From: Symbiodinium natans | Taxonomy: Eukaryota; Sar; Dinophyceae; Suessiales; Symbiodiniaceae | Direction of reading: 5' to 3' | Assembly (NCBI GenBank): GCA_905221605.1 | Contig: CAJNDS010002479.1 | Location: 1,052,501 to 1,116,500, forward strand | Length of the DNA stretch: 64,000 nt | Shown: positions 46,242 to 55,693 of the stretch, piece after piece | How the letters are laid out: each line of letters opens with the position of its first letter | Numbering within the stretch: position 1 is the stretch's first letter | Notes under the pieces: model-generated | Seen by the model: the letters and a program-made list of their open reading frames with translations, nothing else | Told to the model about the DNA's origin: nothing | Databases searched by the model: none | Translations under genes and position numbers: made by a program

Positions 46242-46445
46242 GACCCTCGGAGCCCTGATTCACTTTTCAATTGGGTTGGGTTGTTTTGGGGCTTGGTGTT
46301 TAGAGTATAGGGTTTAAGGTTTAGAGTCCTGTGTTGGCCAATTCAATCACGCAGGGGTGTCCTGTGTAGTTCGGTTCCTGCAGAAGCCTATTGCAGCAAG
46401 CAAGTTTACTCTTGCTGTTTTTCCTGGGTTACTCTGACAAACGAG

Positions 46446-47039
46446 GACCTCCCGAGCGCCCTCCCTTTCATCCAGGATACAGTCGATAGGCACAAGGTTC
46501 GGGATCGCGTGCGCCCGGCGGTGTTGGACTGGCGCACCTGTCTGACGGAAGTTTCCCCGATGCTGTCTGCTGACCTCATACTCGGTGCTGACATCACATA
46601 TAGCAGCAAGCTCAATCTGGTGCTCTTTCCAGTGCTGCTTCAGGCATGCGCTGGCGGGGCAGTGGCGCTTCTTTCTCATGACTTGAGAGAACGAAAGGAG
46701 ACTTGGGACAGCGAGTTGATGTCCTACTTTGAGCCAGCAGGCGTTCGTTGCGCTGCCCTTCCTGCCGAGACCATGGAACGATGCCCGGAAGAGCAGGAGC
46801 AGAGTCAGGGGTGTGACGAGCAAGTTATGTTGTATGTCCTTGCTGCTGAGTCCACCCTGGCAGCAGTGGAGAAGCTACCCCGTGCTCCTGCCAGTCTCCT
46901 AGCTCTGGCCTTTGGCAAGGGTCCCTTTGTGAAAGTACAGACTGTCAGAGACGTTTCTGATGTGTGTTCCGATTCAGCAGCCCATGCTCCGAAGCGCAAA
47001 GGTGGTGCTCTTTGCAGGCCTAGAATACGAAACCCTTAA
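46446..47039 (+). CDS. Methyltransferase exon 6 (C-terminal half, stop)
   Basis: A 594-nt open frame from DLPSALPFIQDTV through LDW, LILGADITYSS and LLSHDLRERK to a TAA. It is the longest exon in the window with a recognisable family. The tail after about residue 250 is alanine- and charge-rich and not conserved. Confidence 0.88.
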   Translation, partial: DLPSALPFIQDTVDRHKVRDRVRPAVLDWRTCLTEVSPMLSADLILGADITYSSKLNLVLFPVLLQACAGGAVALLSHDLRERKETWDSELMSYFEPAGVRCAALPAETMERCPEEQEQSQGCDEQVMLYVLAAESTLAAVEKLPRAPASLLALAFGKGPFVKVQTVRDVSDVCSDSAAHAPKRKGGALCRPRIRNP

Positions 47040-47137
47040 CCCTAAATCCCCTTACCCCCCAAATCAGCTTGACCTTAGCCCTAAACCCCCATTAACCCTA
47101 ATCCCTAATCCCTTCAAGCCTAAACCCTGACGCAAGC

Positions 47138-47152
47138 ATGGCTGGTCAAAGT
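47138..47152 (+). CDS. Gene 3 exon 1 (15 nt, start codon)
   Basis: Reads MAGQS. Donor GA (GAGTTC); the next exon begins GAAGAC, giving MAGQSEDLFG. Confidence 0.5.
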
Positions 47153-47558
47153 GAGTTCGGGGTTTAGGCTCAATGTCGGGGATATCTCCGGAAACCATGC
47201 CTACAAAGAGGTACAAAATGTATGTATGTCTGTATGTATGTATGTGTGTGTATGTATGTATGTAGGTACGTATGTATACATACTAGGACACGGAGAAGGC
47301 CCTTATTACTTTTTTAGGGTTTGGGTTCCTCTTGGGCACCCTGTTTCTTCCTAGATTACACTTGGGTCTAGAATACATATGCATATATGTATGCCTTTCA
47401 GATTTGTACTGCTGTATACATTTGACAGGAAGATGTTGAAGTTTTGCCTTGAAGCATCAAAGACGAGCCTGTAACTCTAAAGTGGGGTTTAGAGCCTAGG
47501 GTTTAGGGTTTAATGCTTAAAGTTTAGGGGTTTAGGGCCCCCAAAAACCCCCACAAAG

Positions 47559-47580
47559 GAAGACCTCTTTGGATTGCTCG
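47559..47580 (+). CDS. Gene 3 exon 2
   Basis: Reads EDLFGLL after AAAG|GAAG. A GC donor (GCTACT) leads in phase 1 to exon 3. The frame stays open about 40 nt further (YSVLAMVFVNL), so a later donor is possible. Confidence 0.5.
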
Positions 47581-48482
47581 GCTACTCCGTGCTGGCGATG
47601 GTGTTCGTGAACCTTACCTCAGTTGAGGTTTAGGGCTCAGGGTTTAGGGTACCTGAGCTTGGGTTTTGGCTTCAGGGTTAGGGTTTAGGGTTTAGGGGCC
47701 CCCGTAGCGTATAGGATCCGACCACCCCCCCGGCGCTGATCAGGGATTCAGGGGGCCGTCAAGCACAAGCCCTGTAAGGCCCCTTAGAAATCCGCCCCTA
47801 CTGAATCTGAAGTCCTTCAGGGCTTTGGGTTTAAGGTTCGAGTTGTTTCGTCTCGGGCTTATACAGTCTTCAAGCTTAATCGCGTAAACGCTCAAACTCC
47901 CGACCCTCGACCTTAAACAACAACGTTAGCCGTTAGCCCTAAGTCCTAAACCTTAAACCCTAAACCGCCTAAACCCTAAACAGTCAGCAGCTATATACCA
48001 TACAACCTGCAAATCTCTGCACCAACATTCCCTTCCTAGACGCAGCGAAGATTTAGGGTTGATGGTTTAGGGCTTATGGTTTCGGGTGTAAACTGCAACC
48101 GAAGCCCTGCGCCACTGACATTCGCCTGAGGAATCCTTAAGAGTAACCCTTGTGATTGCCATTTCCTTGTAAGGAGTCTTTGCATTTTTGGGGGTGTTCC
48201 TTAAGCGAACCCTAGACCCTGTAAACCCTATACTCCCTATAAACCCCTAGAAAACCCGAAGCTGCCCTCAAGTTCCTCAAGCAAACCCTAAACCCTACAC
48301 CCCCCAAACAACTCCCCAACAACCCAGCAAACCCCAACAAAAGCAAAAACACCCAAACGACCTCAAAAAATCCTAAACACCCTTAAACCCTAAAGCCCCT
48401 AAAGCCCCTAAAGCTCCCAAAAAAACAAAAAAACAACCTAAAACAACCCGAAACCCCTAGAACCCCCTAAACCTCAGCTCAG

Positions 48483-48523
48483 GTATCGAGATCCGGGCGA
48501 CGAAGGTGCCTTGGGGGCGGGGG
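48483..48523 (+). CDS. Gene 3 exon 3
   Basis: Reads IEIRATKVPWGRG after TCAG|GTATC. The donor lies in a G-run, so its exact position is uncertain. Confidence 0.5.
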
Positions 48524-48537
48524 GCGCCTCTCCGAGT

Positions 48538-48636
48538 CTTAGGGTTTAGGGTTTAGGGTTTAGGGTTTAGGGTTTAGGGTTTAGGGTTTAGGGTTTAGGG
48601 TTTAGGGTTTAGGGTTTAGGGTTTAGGGTTTAGGGT
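48538..48636 (+). repeat. TTTAGGG array in gene 3 intron 3
   Basis: Fourteen near-perfect units starting 15 bp after exon 3. Confidence 0.95.
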
Positions 48637-49040
48637 GTTAAGGTTCAGGGTTTAAGGCGAAGCCCTGAATCCTAAACCCTAAAGGGATTGGTGGCTGATA
48701 GGGGTTTACTACAGAGAGTCTTGGTCGTGGGGTTGTGTCGCGCTTTGGGTTTAGGATTCCGGGTTTGCCACAAGATCGGCCTTCGCTTTGGGTTGAAGGC
48801 CCTGGTTCCTGTACATACGGCTAGCTTCCGTCAAAATGCTTGATGGTCTCTGGGATTACTCTGGGGACTCCTGCCCCTCAACCCCGAGTAGTATTTCGGG
48901 TTGTAGGACCAGACTCAAGTCTTCGGTGCAATACCCTTTATCCCGAGTACCTACTCCCAAATTCGCGACTAAGAAGTCCTGACTTTCAGTCCGCGAGCTG
49001 TTTAAATACCCCTACAGCCGAGTCCCCTTGGCCAGACCAG

Positions 49041-49085
49041 CGTGTGCCGCCCGGCGCCCTGCACATGGTCGTGGAGTACCATGTG
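49041..49085 (+). CDS. Gene 3 exon 4
   Basis: Reads RVPPGALHMVVEYHV, exiting at GC (GCTAGC) in phase 0. Confidence 0.6.
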
Positions 49086-49870
49086 GCTAGCTGTGCCACT
49101 TCTCAATGGAGGTTTCCGAAGACTGATTCGGGGCACCCTTCGAGTGGGGTTCCAAGTATGAGGATGATGCTTTCATTTTGGGGGTATATTGCATGGCGCT
49201 AAGCTACCAGAGTTTTCCTAAAGAGCACTGGGGTTGAGGGCTTGCGGGCGGTAGAATTTCTTGCTTTTGGGGTTTAGAGTCTAGGGGTAACCCCTACACC
49301 CTAAACCCTAAACCGGCGGGGGGTGAGGGTTTCAGTGGGTAGCGGACTCGGGAGCTCTGTTGCTGAAGAGCTGGTTTGATACGACGCACGATAGATCTTC
49401 TAGGGCTTTGCGTTGTTATGCAAGGAATTTCGGAGGGACCCTTAGAAGTGACCCTTCATCCTACTTCCCTATCTTATCTCCAAGGCTCTAAAAAGCCCAA
49501 AGTAGGTATGATTTACATTTAGACCCCAAGGGTTAGGTATTGAATTGTAAACTCGGAGCCCTGGGGCATGGCCCCAAACCCTAAACCCTAAACCCTAAAC
49601 CCTAAACCCTCCCTGTCTGCCCGAGGCCTGAGTAGCCCCAAAAAAGCCCCTACACAAGCTGCCGCAACCCGTAGAGTTGGGGTTTAGTGTTTAGGGTTTA
49701 GGGATTGGGGTTTAGGGTTCAGGGTTCAGGGTTTAGGGCCAAGTTTAGGGTTCAGGGTTGAGGATCACTGCTAACCCTAAAACCTAAACCCTAAACCCTA
49801 AACCCTAAACCCTAAACCCTGAGTCGTACCCTTGTTGCCCCTTTGCATTGCGAGCGGCCACAGCAACCAA

Positions 49871-49956
49871 TACTCGGTAGGCCCTTGGGACATCTTATGT
49901 TTTCCCTTATTGGGTTTCAGAGGATCCTGTTACAAAGGGTTTTCAAGGGCCATCCT
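49871..49956. repeat. Repeat family F, copy 2 (uninterrupted)
   Basis: GGTAGGCCCTTGGGACAT ... CAAGGGCCATCC, the counterpart of 28661-28801 without the telomere insert. Confidence 0.7.
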
Positions 49957-50734
49957 TCAATAAGTTCTGCGCCCCACTTGCCCGATTTGTTTTTTCCGAA
50001 AGAGCTAGTTGGTATTGCCCCACTTGCCCCACTTGCTGGTCCGGAACGCGTCAATAGGGTTAAAACTTATTCAAGGTTTAGGGTTTTGTGGGTGTCCAGT
50101 GCTTAGAAGGTTTACGGATTCGGTCGCAAGGTGTTAGGGTTGGCAGCGTGGGCTTCAGGGTTGTGCAAGCCCTTAGACCTATCAACCCCCTCCCCCCCCC
50201 CCAAAAAAAAAGTAAGCAATACATAAACAACACGAAAATCAAAACAAAACAAACAAGAGAGGAAGACAACAGGCTACTAGGATGGCCATGGTTGTAGGTT
50301 AACTGGCATTCTTGACCCTTAAAGTACAGGTTGAGAACGACCCTAATCCCTAAACCCCACGCCCACGAACCTCAAGTATTGGGTCGGCACCCGTCATCGA
50401 CCTGCCAAGTTGATCTTCACAAAGTGGCGGCCTTCATAGTTGCTGCTTGGCCTGGTATCTCAGGGTTTTGCAGTTGCTTGTTTGGTGCAGCAGCTATTTT
50501 TGTGTGGGTGGGTGCGTTAGGACTTGGTGGTATATAGGGTATGTACAGTAGGCGTTTTTGGGTCTTAGGGTTTTTAGGATGTTGCGCTCTTGTTTTGGGG
50601 GGGGTTTCAGTGTGTTGTGGGGTTGGAGGGTTTTAGGGCTTTGGGGGACTTAGGGCTATTATATAGGGCCACATGGCGTGTCAGTCTCCTTGAACCCTAA
50701 ACCCTAACACCCGCCCTAAATCTGAGTTGATGAG

Positions 50735-50783
50735 GTCATGGCCTATGTGGTACCGGTGACCGTCATCTGGTGGTGGGAACAGG
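50735..50783 (+). CDS. Gene 3 exon 5
   Basis: Reads VMAYVVPVTVIWWWEQ plus one base, a hydrophobic stretch rich in Val and Trp. Donor GC (GCAATG). It joins to GFVVHPIDAHRDW. Confidence 0.65.
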
Positions 50784-50970
50784 GCAATGCCACCCCGGCA
50801 CAGTTGGGTTTTACGGCAGTTCGAAATCCGAAGCCCTAAACCCTAAACCCTAAACCCTAGGCCAACGGTTTCGGGTTTAGGGCTTCCATGCTGCAAGCCC
50901 AAGGCAACACGAAACTCCGATAAACCCGATACTTCCCGAGCCCTACGCGAGGACACGATTCGCCATGAAC

Positions 50971-51180
50971 CTTGGGATGGTTCCCCCTTGTACTTTTAGG
51001 GTCTTGTAGGGTTTAGGGTTTAGGGTTTAGGGTTTAGGGTTTAGGGTTTAGGGTTTAGGGTTTAGGGTTTAGGGTTTAGGGTTTAGGGTTTAGGGTAGTG
51101 TACAGTCCTTAATAGGGGTTATAGAAACCCCCGATTATGATCCCGATTAAGGTCTGTTAGTATAAGGGGGAACATCCCAA
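50971..51180. mobile_element. MITE family A, copy 3, split by a telomere array
   Basis: Left CTTGGGATGGTTCCCCCTTG and right GTATAAGGGGGAACATCCCAA are family ends. Between them, within the left arm, lie about 100 bp of TTTAGGG repeats with GTAC at both edges (50990 and 51100). Confidence 0.75.
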
Positions 51181-51372
51181 CATGAACCTTAAAGGCTCTC
51201 TCGAGTTTAGACGTGTAGACTAGGAGTTCAAGTTCTTGTGGGTTCAAGAAGCTTGGGTTGGGGCTTAAATAGCTTTCAGGGTTGAGGGATCAGGATTTGG
51301 GGTCTAGGGTTTCGTTGGGAATGTGTGCCGTTGAAGCAGAGGCTTTAAGGGTTCCCTATAGAACCCTAAGAG

Positions 51373-51459
51373 GTTTTGTGGTCCATCCCATCGACGCTCA
51401 CAGAGATTGGCGATTCGAGCAGCCGTTGTTTTTGGTGGTTCGCTACACGAATGAAGACT
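51373..51459 (+). CDS. Gene 3 exon 6
   Basis: Reads FVVHPIDAHRDWRFEQPLFL then VVRYTNED. A GC donor (GCGCCG) pairs with an acceptor AG|GCCG at 52952, repeating GC. Confidence 0.7.
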
Positions 51460-51978
51460 GCGCCGTAAAGCCTGTAAGGCCTCAGTTTTTAAGTTTGGGG
51501 CTCAGGGAATTTAGGGTTCAGGGTTGCTCCCTCAAGCTCTACGAGACCCTACACCATACACCCTAAACCCTAGTGACTTAAAACCCCAAACCCTACATGG
51601 AGAGGATTCGCTGAGTTCTGGTCCCTTGGGGCGCCTATGGGGATACGGAGCCTTATACACAGGGTTCAGGGCTAAGGGTTTAGGGTGCCCCAAGAAGCCC
51701 AAAATGTCGGGAATCCCCCACATGAAGCTGAGCCAAGCCAGTACGCGTGGTTGGCGATCTTGCTGATGGTGAAGATCTGGGCCTCCCCTGACGATCGAGG
51801 CCGGCTGTGTCAGGACTTCCCAGGGACTTCCTAATTGCCATGAATTCTAAGCCCTACACGTGTGGACCGCTTCCCTCTCAGACGACCAAAGGAAACGTCG
51901 AAACGATTTGCAGACAGGTGTTCCGCGCTCTCAAATTTGCTCTTCGTCACTTGCATCGGCGTCGAAGGGTGCAAACAC

Positions 51979-52007
51979 ACTGTTAGTATAAGGGGAAAAT
52001 CCCAACA
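51979..52007. mobile_element. MITE family A, half copy
   Basis: Only the right arm is present (CTGTTAGTATAAGGGGAAAA then TCCCAAC). Confidence 0.6.
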
Positions 52008-52093
52008 TATGATTCCAATGCTTTCCTGGCTCCCAAGGCTCGAGTCATCGGGAAGGGAGTTCGCGAACGAGCCATGTCCACAGATCTGTCGCC

Positions 52094-52151
52094 AAAAACC
52101 CTAAACCCTAAACCCTAAACCCTAAACCCTAAACCCTAAACCCTAAACCCT
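52094..52151 (+). repeat. CCCTAAA array before the T1 fragment
   Basis: About eight units, ending just before the BTB/T1-like segment. Confidence 0.95.
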
Positions 52152-52164
52152 GGGTCCGGTGAAG

Positions 52165-52266
52165 CTGGGACAGTGGAGCTCAACGTAGGCGGCACAGTCT
52201 ACAGAGTAGCCACGAGCACGATAATGAAATACCCCGATACGATGCTCGGCGCTATGTTGTCTTCGC
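52165..52266 (+). pseudogene. BTB/T1 (K+-channel tetramerisation) domain fragment within a gene 3 intron
   Basis: Reads TVELNVGGTVYRVATSTIMK then YPDTMLGAML, the first half of a KCTD/Kv T1-type BTB domain (VxLNVGGxxY...TLxxxPxTxLGxM). It is in phase to act as a cassette exon of gene 3, but the second half of the domain is missing and the acceptor is not AG|G like its neighbours. It is more likely a trapped domain fragment than a constitutive exon. Confidence 0.6.
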
Positions 52267-52274
52267 GTTGAGTT

Positions 52275-52420
52275 CTACTTGGAAGTTCATGGTACTTACT
52301 CACCAATTGTAACTGTACTTAAAACTGTACTTATAACCATATTAGGGCACTTAGGGGCTTGTAAGTGGGTTATAAGTACAGTTATAATTGGTCAATAAGT
52401 GCCATGAACCTCCAAGTATT
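52275..52420. mobile_element. MITE family B, copy 1
   Basis: Inverted arms ACTTGGAAGTTCATGGTACT and its diverged inverse, then AACTGTACTTATAACC with its inverse. TTGAGTT flanks it on both sides (52268 and 52423), a likely target duplication. Confidence 0.7.
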
Positions 52421-52489
52421 TGTTGAGTTTCTTTCTGACAAACCCTAAACCCTAAACCCTAAACCCCAAACCCTAAACCGGGTATCATT
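52335..52489 (+). repeat. Duplicated block, copy 1 (MITE B half plus CCCTAAA units)
   Basis: About 155 bp matching 62875-63031, including TTCTTTCTGACAAACCC and the same unit order (three CCCTAAA, one CCCCAAA, then CCCTAAACCGGGTA). Confidence 0.85.
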
Positions 52490-52862
52490 CTTCGGATTAC
52501 ATGCTCCTCGTGTATCTTGTTTTGCCCTAGGCGAAGTGAGCCCACCGAGCTTTCAAGAACCCGTTGGTTAAGGTTCAACCCCTGAACCCTAAACCCTAAA
52601 CCCTCAACCAGAAACCCTAAACCCAACACATGCACATCGGGGTTTAGGGTGTGAAGGGTCTCAGGCTTAGAGGATTGAAGGAATCCTTCTCCCTGCACCC
52701 AACCCCTAACCCCCCTAACCTCCCCTCCCTGCCCCTTCCCCGGAACAAACAAAGAAGATCCCCAAAACAAAGACCCTAAACCCTAACCTCTCCCCCCAAC
52801 AAATAGAATTTAGATCCCAAACCCAAGCCTCAAGTTGACCAAAACAACCTAAACCTAAACAC

Positions 52863-52935
52863 TAAACCCTAAACCCTAAACCCTAAACCCCTAAACCCCT
52901 AAACCCCTAAACCCCTAAACCCCTAAACCCCTAAC
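52863..52935 (+). repeat. CCCTAAA and CCCCTAAA array before gene 3 exon 7
   Basis: Seven 8-mer CCCCTAAA units next to three 7-mers. Confidence 0.93.
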
Positions 52936-52951
52936 CTCTAAGCCTTGCCAG

Positions 52952-53012
52952 GCCGACTGGAGTTCGCAGGGCTTCGCTTTTGGTTCCCCGCTGGCGCCTC
53001 TATGGTCTTCGT
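52952..53012 (+). CDS. Gene 3 exon 7
   Basis: Reads RLEFAGLRFWFPAGASMVF after CCAG|GCCG. A GC donor (GCGCCA) in phase 2 joins to VIAQLGPRRW. Confidence 0.65.
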
Positions 53013-53136
53013 GCGCCACTGGGGCTTCAGGCTGTTGGGTTTTTGGGGGTTCAGAGGTTTAGGGTTTAGGGGTTTAGGGTTTAGGGTTTAGGGTTCAGAG
53101 GTTTAGGGGTTTAGGGGTTTTAGGGTTTTGGGTTTT

Positions 53137-53254
53137 GGGGCCCCCTTGCTATACTATCTGTGGTGAAGACACTTAGAACCTGATTTAGGGTGCTTGTCAC
53201 CCATTTTAGGGCCGTTACAACTCTACTTGTAACTTGGGGGGCCCCTCCTTGTAG
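53137..53254. mobile_element. MITE family C, copy 3
   Basis: GGGGCCCCCTTGCTATAC at left, GGGGGGCCCCTCCTTGTAG at right. The left end is fused to TTTAGGG-like sequence. Confidence 0.7.
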
Positions 53255-53788
53255 GGCTCCGGGGTTTAGGGGTTTAGGGTTTAGGGGTTTCGGGCTAATT
53301 CGGGCTGGGGGGATGGAGGTTTCACGGGTTGGGGTGGTTCCGGCGTTTTTTGTTCCTAGCCCAGGTGTGACGGCCCTGCTTTTTGTAGGCGACGGCCCTT
53401 TTGGTTCCTAGGTGTGATCCCTTTTGTTTTCCTCGGTGTGGCATCCTGTCTTCCTGACACGACAAACTTTTCCAACTGGCTTTTCGCCTTTGCTGCGTGC
53501 TTGCAGTCAGCTCATATGAAAACCAAGAATCAAGTTTCAAAGGATGCCTGCACCGCGGTTCATGGTTCACAGATGTGGAAATGAAGGGAATATGAACAAC
53601 AGTCAATGGGTCCGAAACCCTAAACCCTAAACCTTAGCCCCTAAGCCCTAAACCCTAAACCTAACCCTAAATGTGAATGAAGCAAATGAATTCATGAGCC
53701 CTTGATTGCCAAGTGAACTGTCAGCCAGACCACCAGATATTGGAGTCATGAGTCTCATGCGCCAACAAGCCCCAACATACCCAGTATG

Positions 53789-53889
53789 TTGGGATGTTCC
53801 CCCTTATACTAACAGTCCTTAGTAGAGATTATCATACCCCCGATTGCAATCCCCATTCAGGACGGTCAGTCTCAGGGGAAACATCCCAA
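53789..53889. mobile_element. MITE family A, copy 5, with 8-bp target duplication
   Basis: TTGGGATGTTCCCCCTTATA and its inverse bound 101 bp. CCAGTATG lies immediately on both sides (53781-53788 and 53890-53897). Eight-base duplications are typical of hAT-type and a few other DNA transposons. Confidence 0.85.
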
Positions 53890-54022
53890 CCAGTATGAAT
53901 GTTGCATTTCGTGCTGGGCAACTGTTGATTCCCTATACAAGCCCCCTCCCCCCCCCCGCTAAACCCTAAACCCTAAACCCCAAACCCCAAACCCCAAACC
54001 CTAAACCCTAAACCCTAAACCC

Positions 54023-54050
54023 TCCCCCCCCCCCCCCCCCCCCCCCCCCC
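54023..54050. repeat. C homopolymer (about 27)
   Basis: Lies 15 bp upstream of gene 3 exon 8. Its length may be affected by sequencing error. Confidence 0.9.
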
Positions 54051-54065
54051 TGTGCAGCCACCCAG

Positions 54066-54112
54066 GATCGCGCAGCTTGGCCCGAGACGATGGGCTGAGA
54101 GGGCCTTCGAGG
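54066..54112 (+). CDS. Gene 3 exon 8
   Basis: Reads IAQLGPRRWAERAFE plus one base. Donor GT (GTGAAT); the next exon begins GTGAG, so GTGA flanks the intron. Confidence 0.72.
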
Positions 54113-54159
54113 GTGAATGTTGTGAAACCCTAAATCCTAAACCCTAAACCCTATACCTT

Positions 54160-54212
54160 ATACCCTAAACCCTAAACCCTAAACCCTAAACCCTAAACCC
54201 TAAACCCTAAAC
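54160..54212 (+). repeat. CCCTAAA array in gene 3 intron 8
   Basis: About seven units. Confidence 0.93.
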
Positions 54213-54353
54213 CCACACAGTCCCGAAACTGAGGTTTGAGACGTTTTGGGGAGTTGGGGGGCATGGGGCTGAACGCGTTGCGTTCGGGGTTCAAGGTTCT
54301 TCGGCCCACGCAGGAAAATCAAAGACAATGTGAGGCATTGTTTTAGATTTGCC

Positions 54354-54450
54354 ATTGGGATGTTCCCCCTTATACGAACAGTCCTTAACAGGGATTATAG
54401 TACCCACTATTGTAATCCCTATTAAGGTTAGTATAAGGGGGAACATCCCA
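54354..54450. mobile_element. MITE family A, copy 6, with 8-bp flanking duplication
   Basis: Near-perfect inverted arms. GATTTGCC flanks it (54346-54353 and 54451-54458). In gene 3 intron 8. Confidence 0.83.
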
Positions 54451-54682
54451 GATTTGCCGCGCTAAGCCCGGCTTATGCAAGGGTATAAGCCACATGTTGG
54501 ACCCCCGGTTCGAATAGCTCCCACATATGGATTGGCCTGCCTCCAAACCCTACGTCCCAAACCCTAAACTAGAACCGTGAACCCCAACCCTACACCTCTA
54601 AACCCTACACACCCTAAACCTCAAACCCCAAACCCTAACCAAACCCTAAGCCATAATAAGCCTAAACTCCATCCCTACAAAG

Positions 54683-54756
54683 GTGAGTTGCCGATTCATG
54701 ACGCCCTGCTTCTGGCGGTGCTTCTCTACATTGCCTGGGACTATTGGTGCTACCAG
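54683..54756 (+). CDS. Gene 3 exon 9 (hydrophobic segment)
   Basis: Reads GELPIHDALLLAVLLYIAWD then YWCYQ, a likely membrane-spanning or buried helix. Donor GC (GCCAGG); the next exon begins GCTGA. Confidence 0.75.
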
Positions 54757-54952
54757 GCCAGGGCGAATGGCCGATTTTACGGGCTTTGTGGGGTTTGTGC
54801 GGTTTGTAGGGTTTAGAATATTTAGGGTTGGTGGGGCTTAGGGTTTAGTGCTTAGGGTTTAGGACGCATGTGTTGTAAAGGCAAGTGGCCTCTTTGGCCT
54901 CTTTATCTGTTACCCTTATACCTTAATGTAGCCCTAGATACCCTAACATGAG

Positions 54953-55031
54953 GCTGACCAGTGGGAGGCAATCTCAGTCGGCGACGACTTTGGCCGCTGG
55001 CTGTGCACAGACCCCTGGGGAGGCCCGCACG
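54953..55031 (+). CDS. Gene 3 exon 10
   Basis: Reads ADQWEAISVGDDFGRWLCTD then PWGGPH. Donor GA (GATGTA); the next exon begins GACGC and reads on as GRWLVSTFKAIG. Confidence 0.75.
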
Positions 55032-55154
55032 GATGTAGTTCAGTGAGTTTTTTTTAGTGTTGAAATGTATAGGGTTTGGGGGCTTGGGGTTTAGGGGTTT
55101 TTGGAGATTTTAGGGTTTTATGGTTATAGAGTTAAGTGTTGGCCCTCACGGGAG

Positions 55155-55693
55155 GACGCTGGCTTGTATCTACCTTCAAGGCCATCGGCTACCAAGTAGA
55201 AGATGTAGAGGCATTGTACAATCTCTATTGGACCAAGGAGGACTGGTCTGAACATTTGCCTCAAGTAATGAAGGCACATCAAATTCCTGTGCCAAGTCTT
55301 CTTCCGGAATGGAAGGCGAGTACATGGAGTCGCTGGAACCATGCCTTTACTCACGACGTGTCCTGGTTCGGCACCTCTGTTGTAGTCCAAACGCCTGACT
55401 GTATTAACTTCAAGTGGTTGCAACCGGAGCACGGCTGGATGCAACATAGTGTTTCAGGGACATGGGAGACGGCTATCCAGGATCATTGCCGTTGGCATGC
55501 AATGTCACAGACGCGCCCTTTGTTCACGATCCAACTGCTGTTCTCTGAGACTTCACATCCTGAAACCAAGTTGAGTGTGCAGCAAGCGGTGCATGCGCTA
55601 TATGTCAATCGCACTGAGTGTCGTGAGTTGGTTCCTGTCATCTTGTTGGAGATTGTTCCTGAGTCGTGGGTTAACACTATTTATGGTCTGTAG
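55155..55693 (+). CDS. Gene 3 exon 11 (C-terminal, stop)
   Basis: A 539-nt open frame beginning RWLVSTFKAIGYQVEDVEAL and ending NTIYGL-stop. It is rich in Trp and His, with no repeats and no recognised domain. It is the longest uninterrupted plus-strand coding stretch after the methyltransferase exon 6. A GA microsatellite follows about 100 bp downstream. Confidence 0.78.

Larger units (their letters stand above)
44834..47039 (+). other. Protein lysine methyltransferase-like gene (Methyltransf_16 / METTL21 type), six exons
   Basis: Six exons sum to 945 nt, exactly 314 codons plus stop, with every junction in phase. In order the protein shows a family-typical upstream block GTARFVWKAGYGLCAFL (cf. 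G..vWpaa..La.yL), AdoMet motif I VLELGSGTG, the acidic motif II VSATDLPSALPF, then LDW, and the post-motif LILGADITYSS. Members of this family transfer methyl groups from AdoMet to lysines of proteins such as chaperones and elongation factors. The substrate here cannot be told. All five introns are 184-379 bp, begin GC (four) or GA (one), end AG, and contain TTTAGGG-type repeats. The start is the first ATG after an in-frame stop, with an AG 13 bp upstream that could serve as a trans-splice acceptor. Confidence 0.88.
47138..55693 (+). other. Unrecognised protein gene, eleven exons (about 352 residues)
   Basis: Eleven exons join in phase from ATG at 47138 to TAG at 55693 and total 1059 nt. Pieces include MAGQSEDLFGLLGIEIRATK, VMAYVVPVTVIWWWEQG, FEQPLFLVVRYTNED, a hydrophobic DALLLAVLLYIAWDYW, and a 179-codon tryptophan-rich C-terminal exon. 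Two or three stretches could be membrane segments or buried beta-strands. No family was recognised and no catalytic motif is evident. Donors are seven GC, two GA and one GT; all acceptors are AG. The first ATG lies 98 bp after the methyltransferase stop, on the same strand, typical of tightly packed dinoflagellate gene arrays. A BTB/T1-like fragment sits in one intron and could be an extra in-frame exon. Confidence 0.7.
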
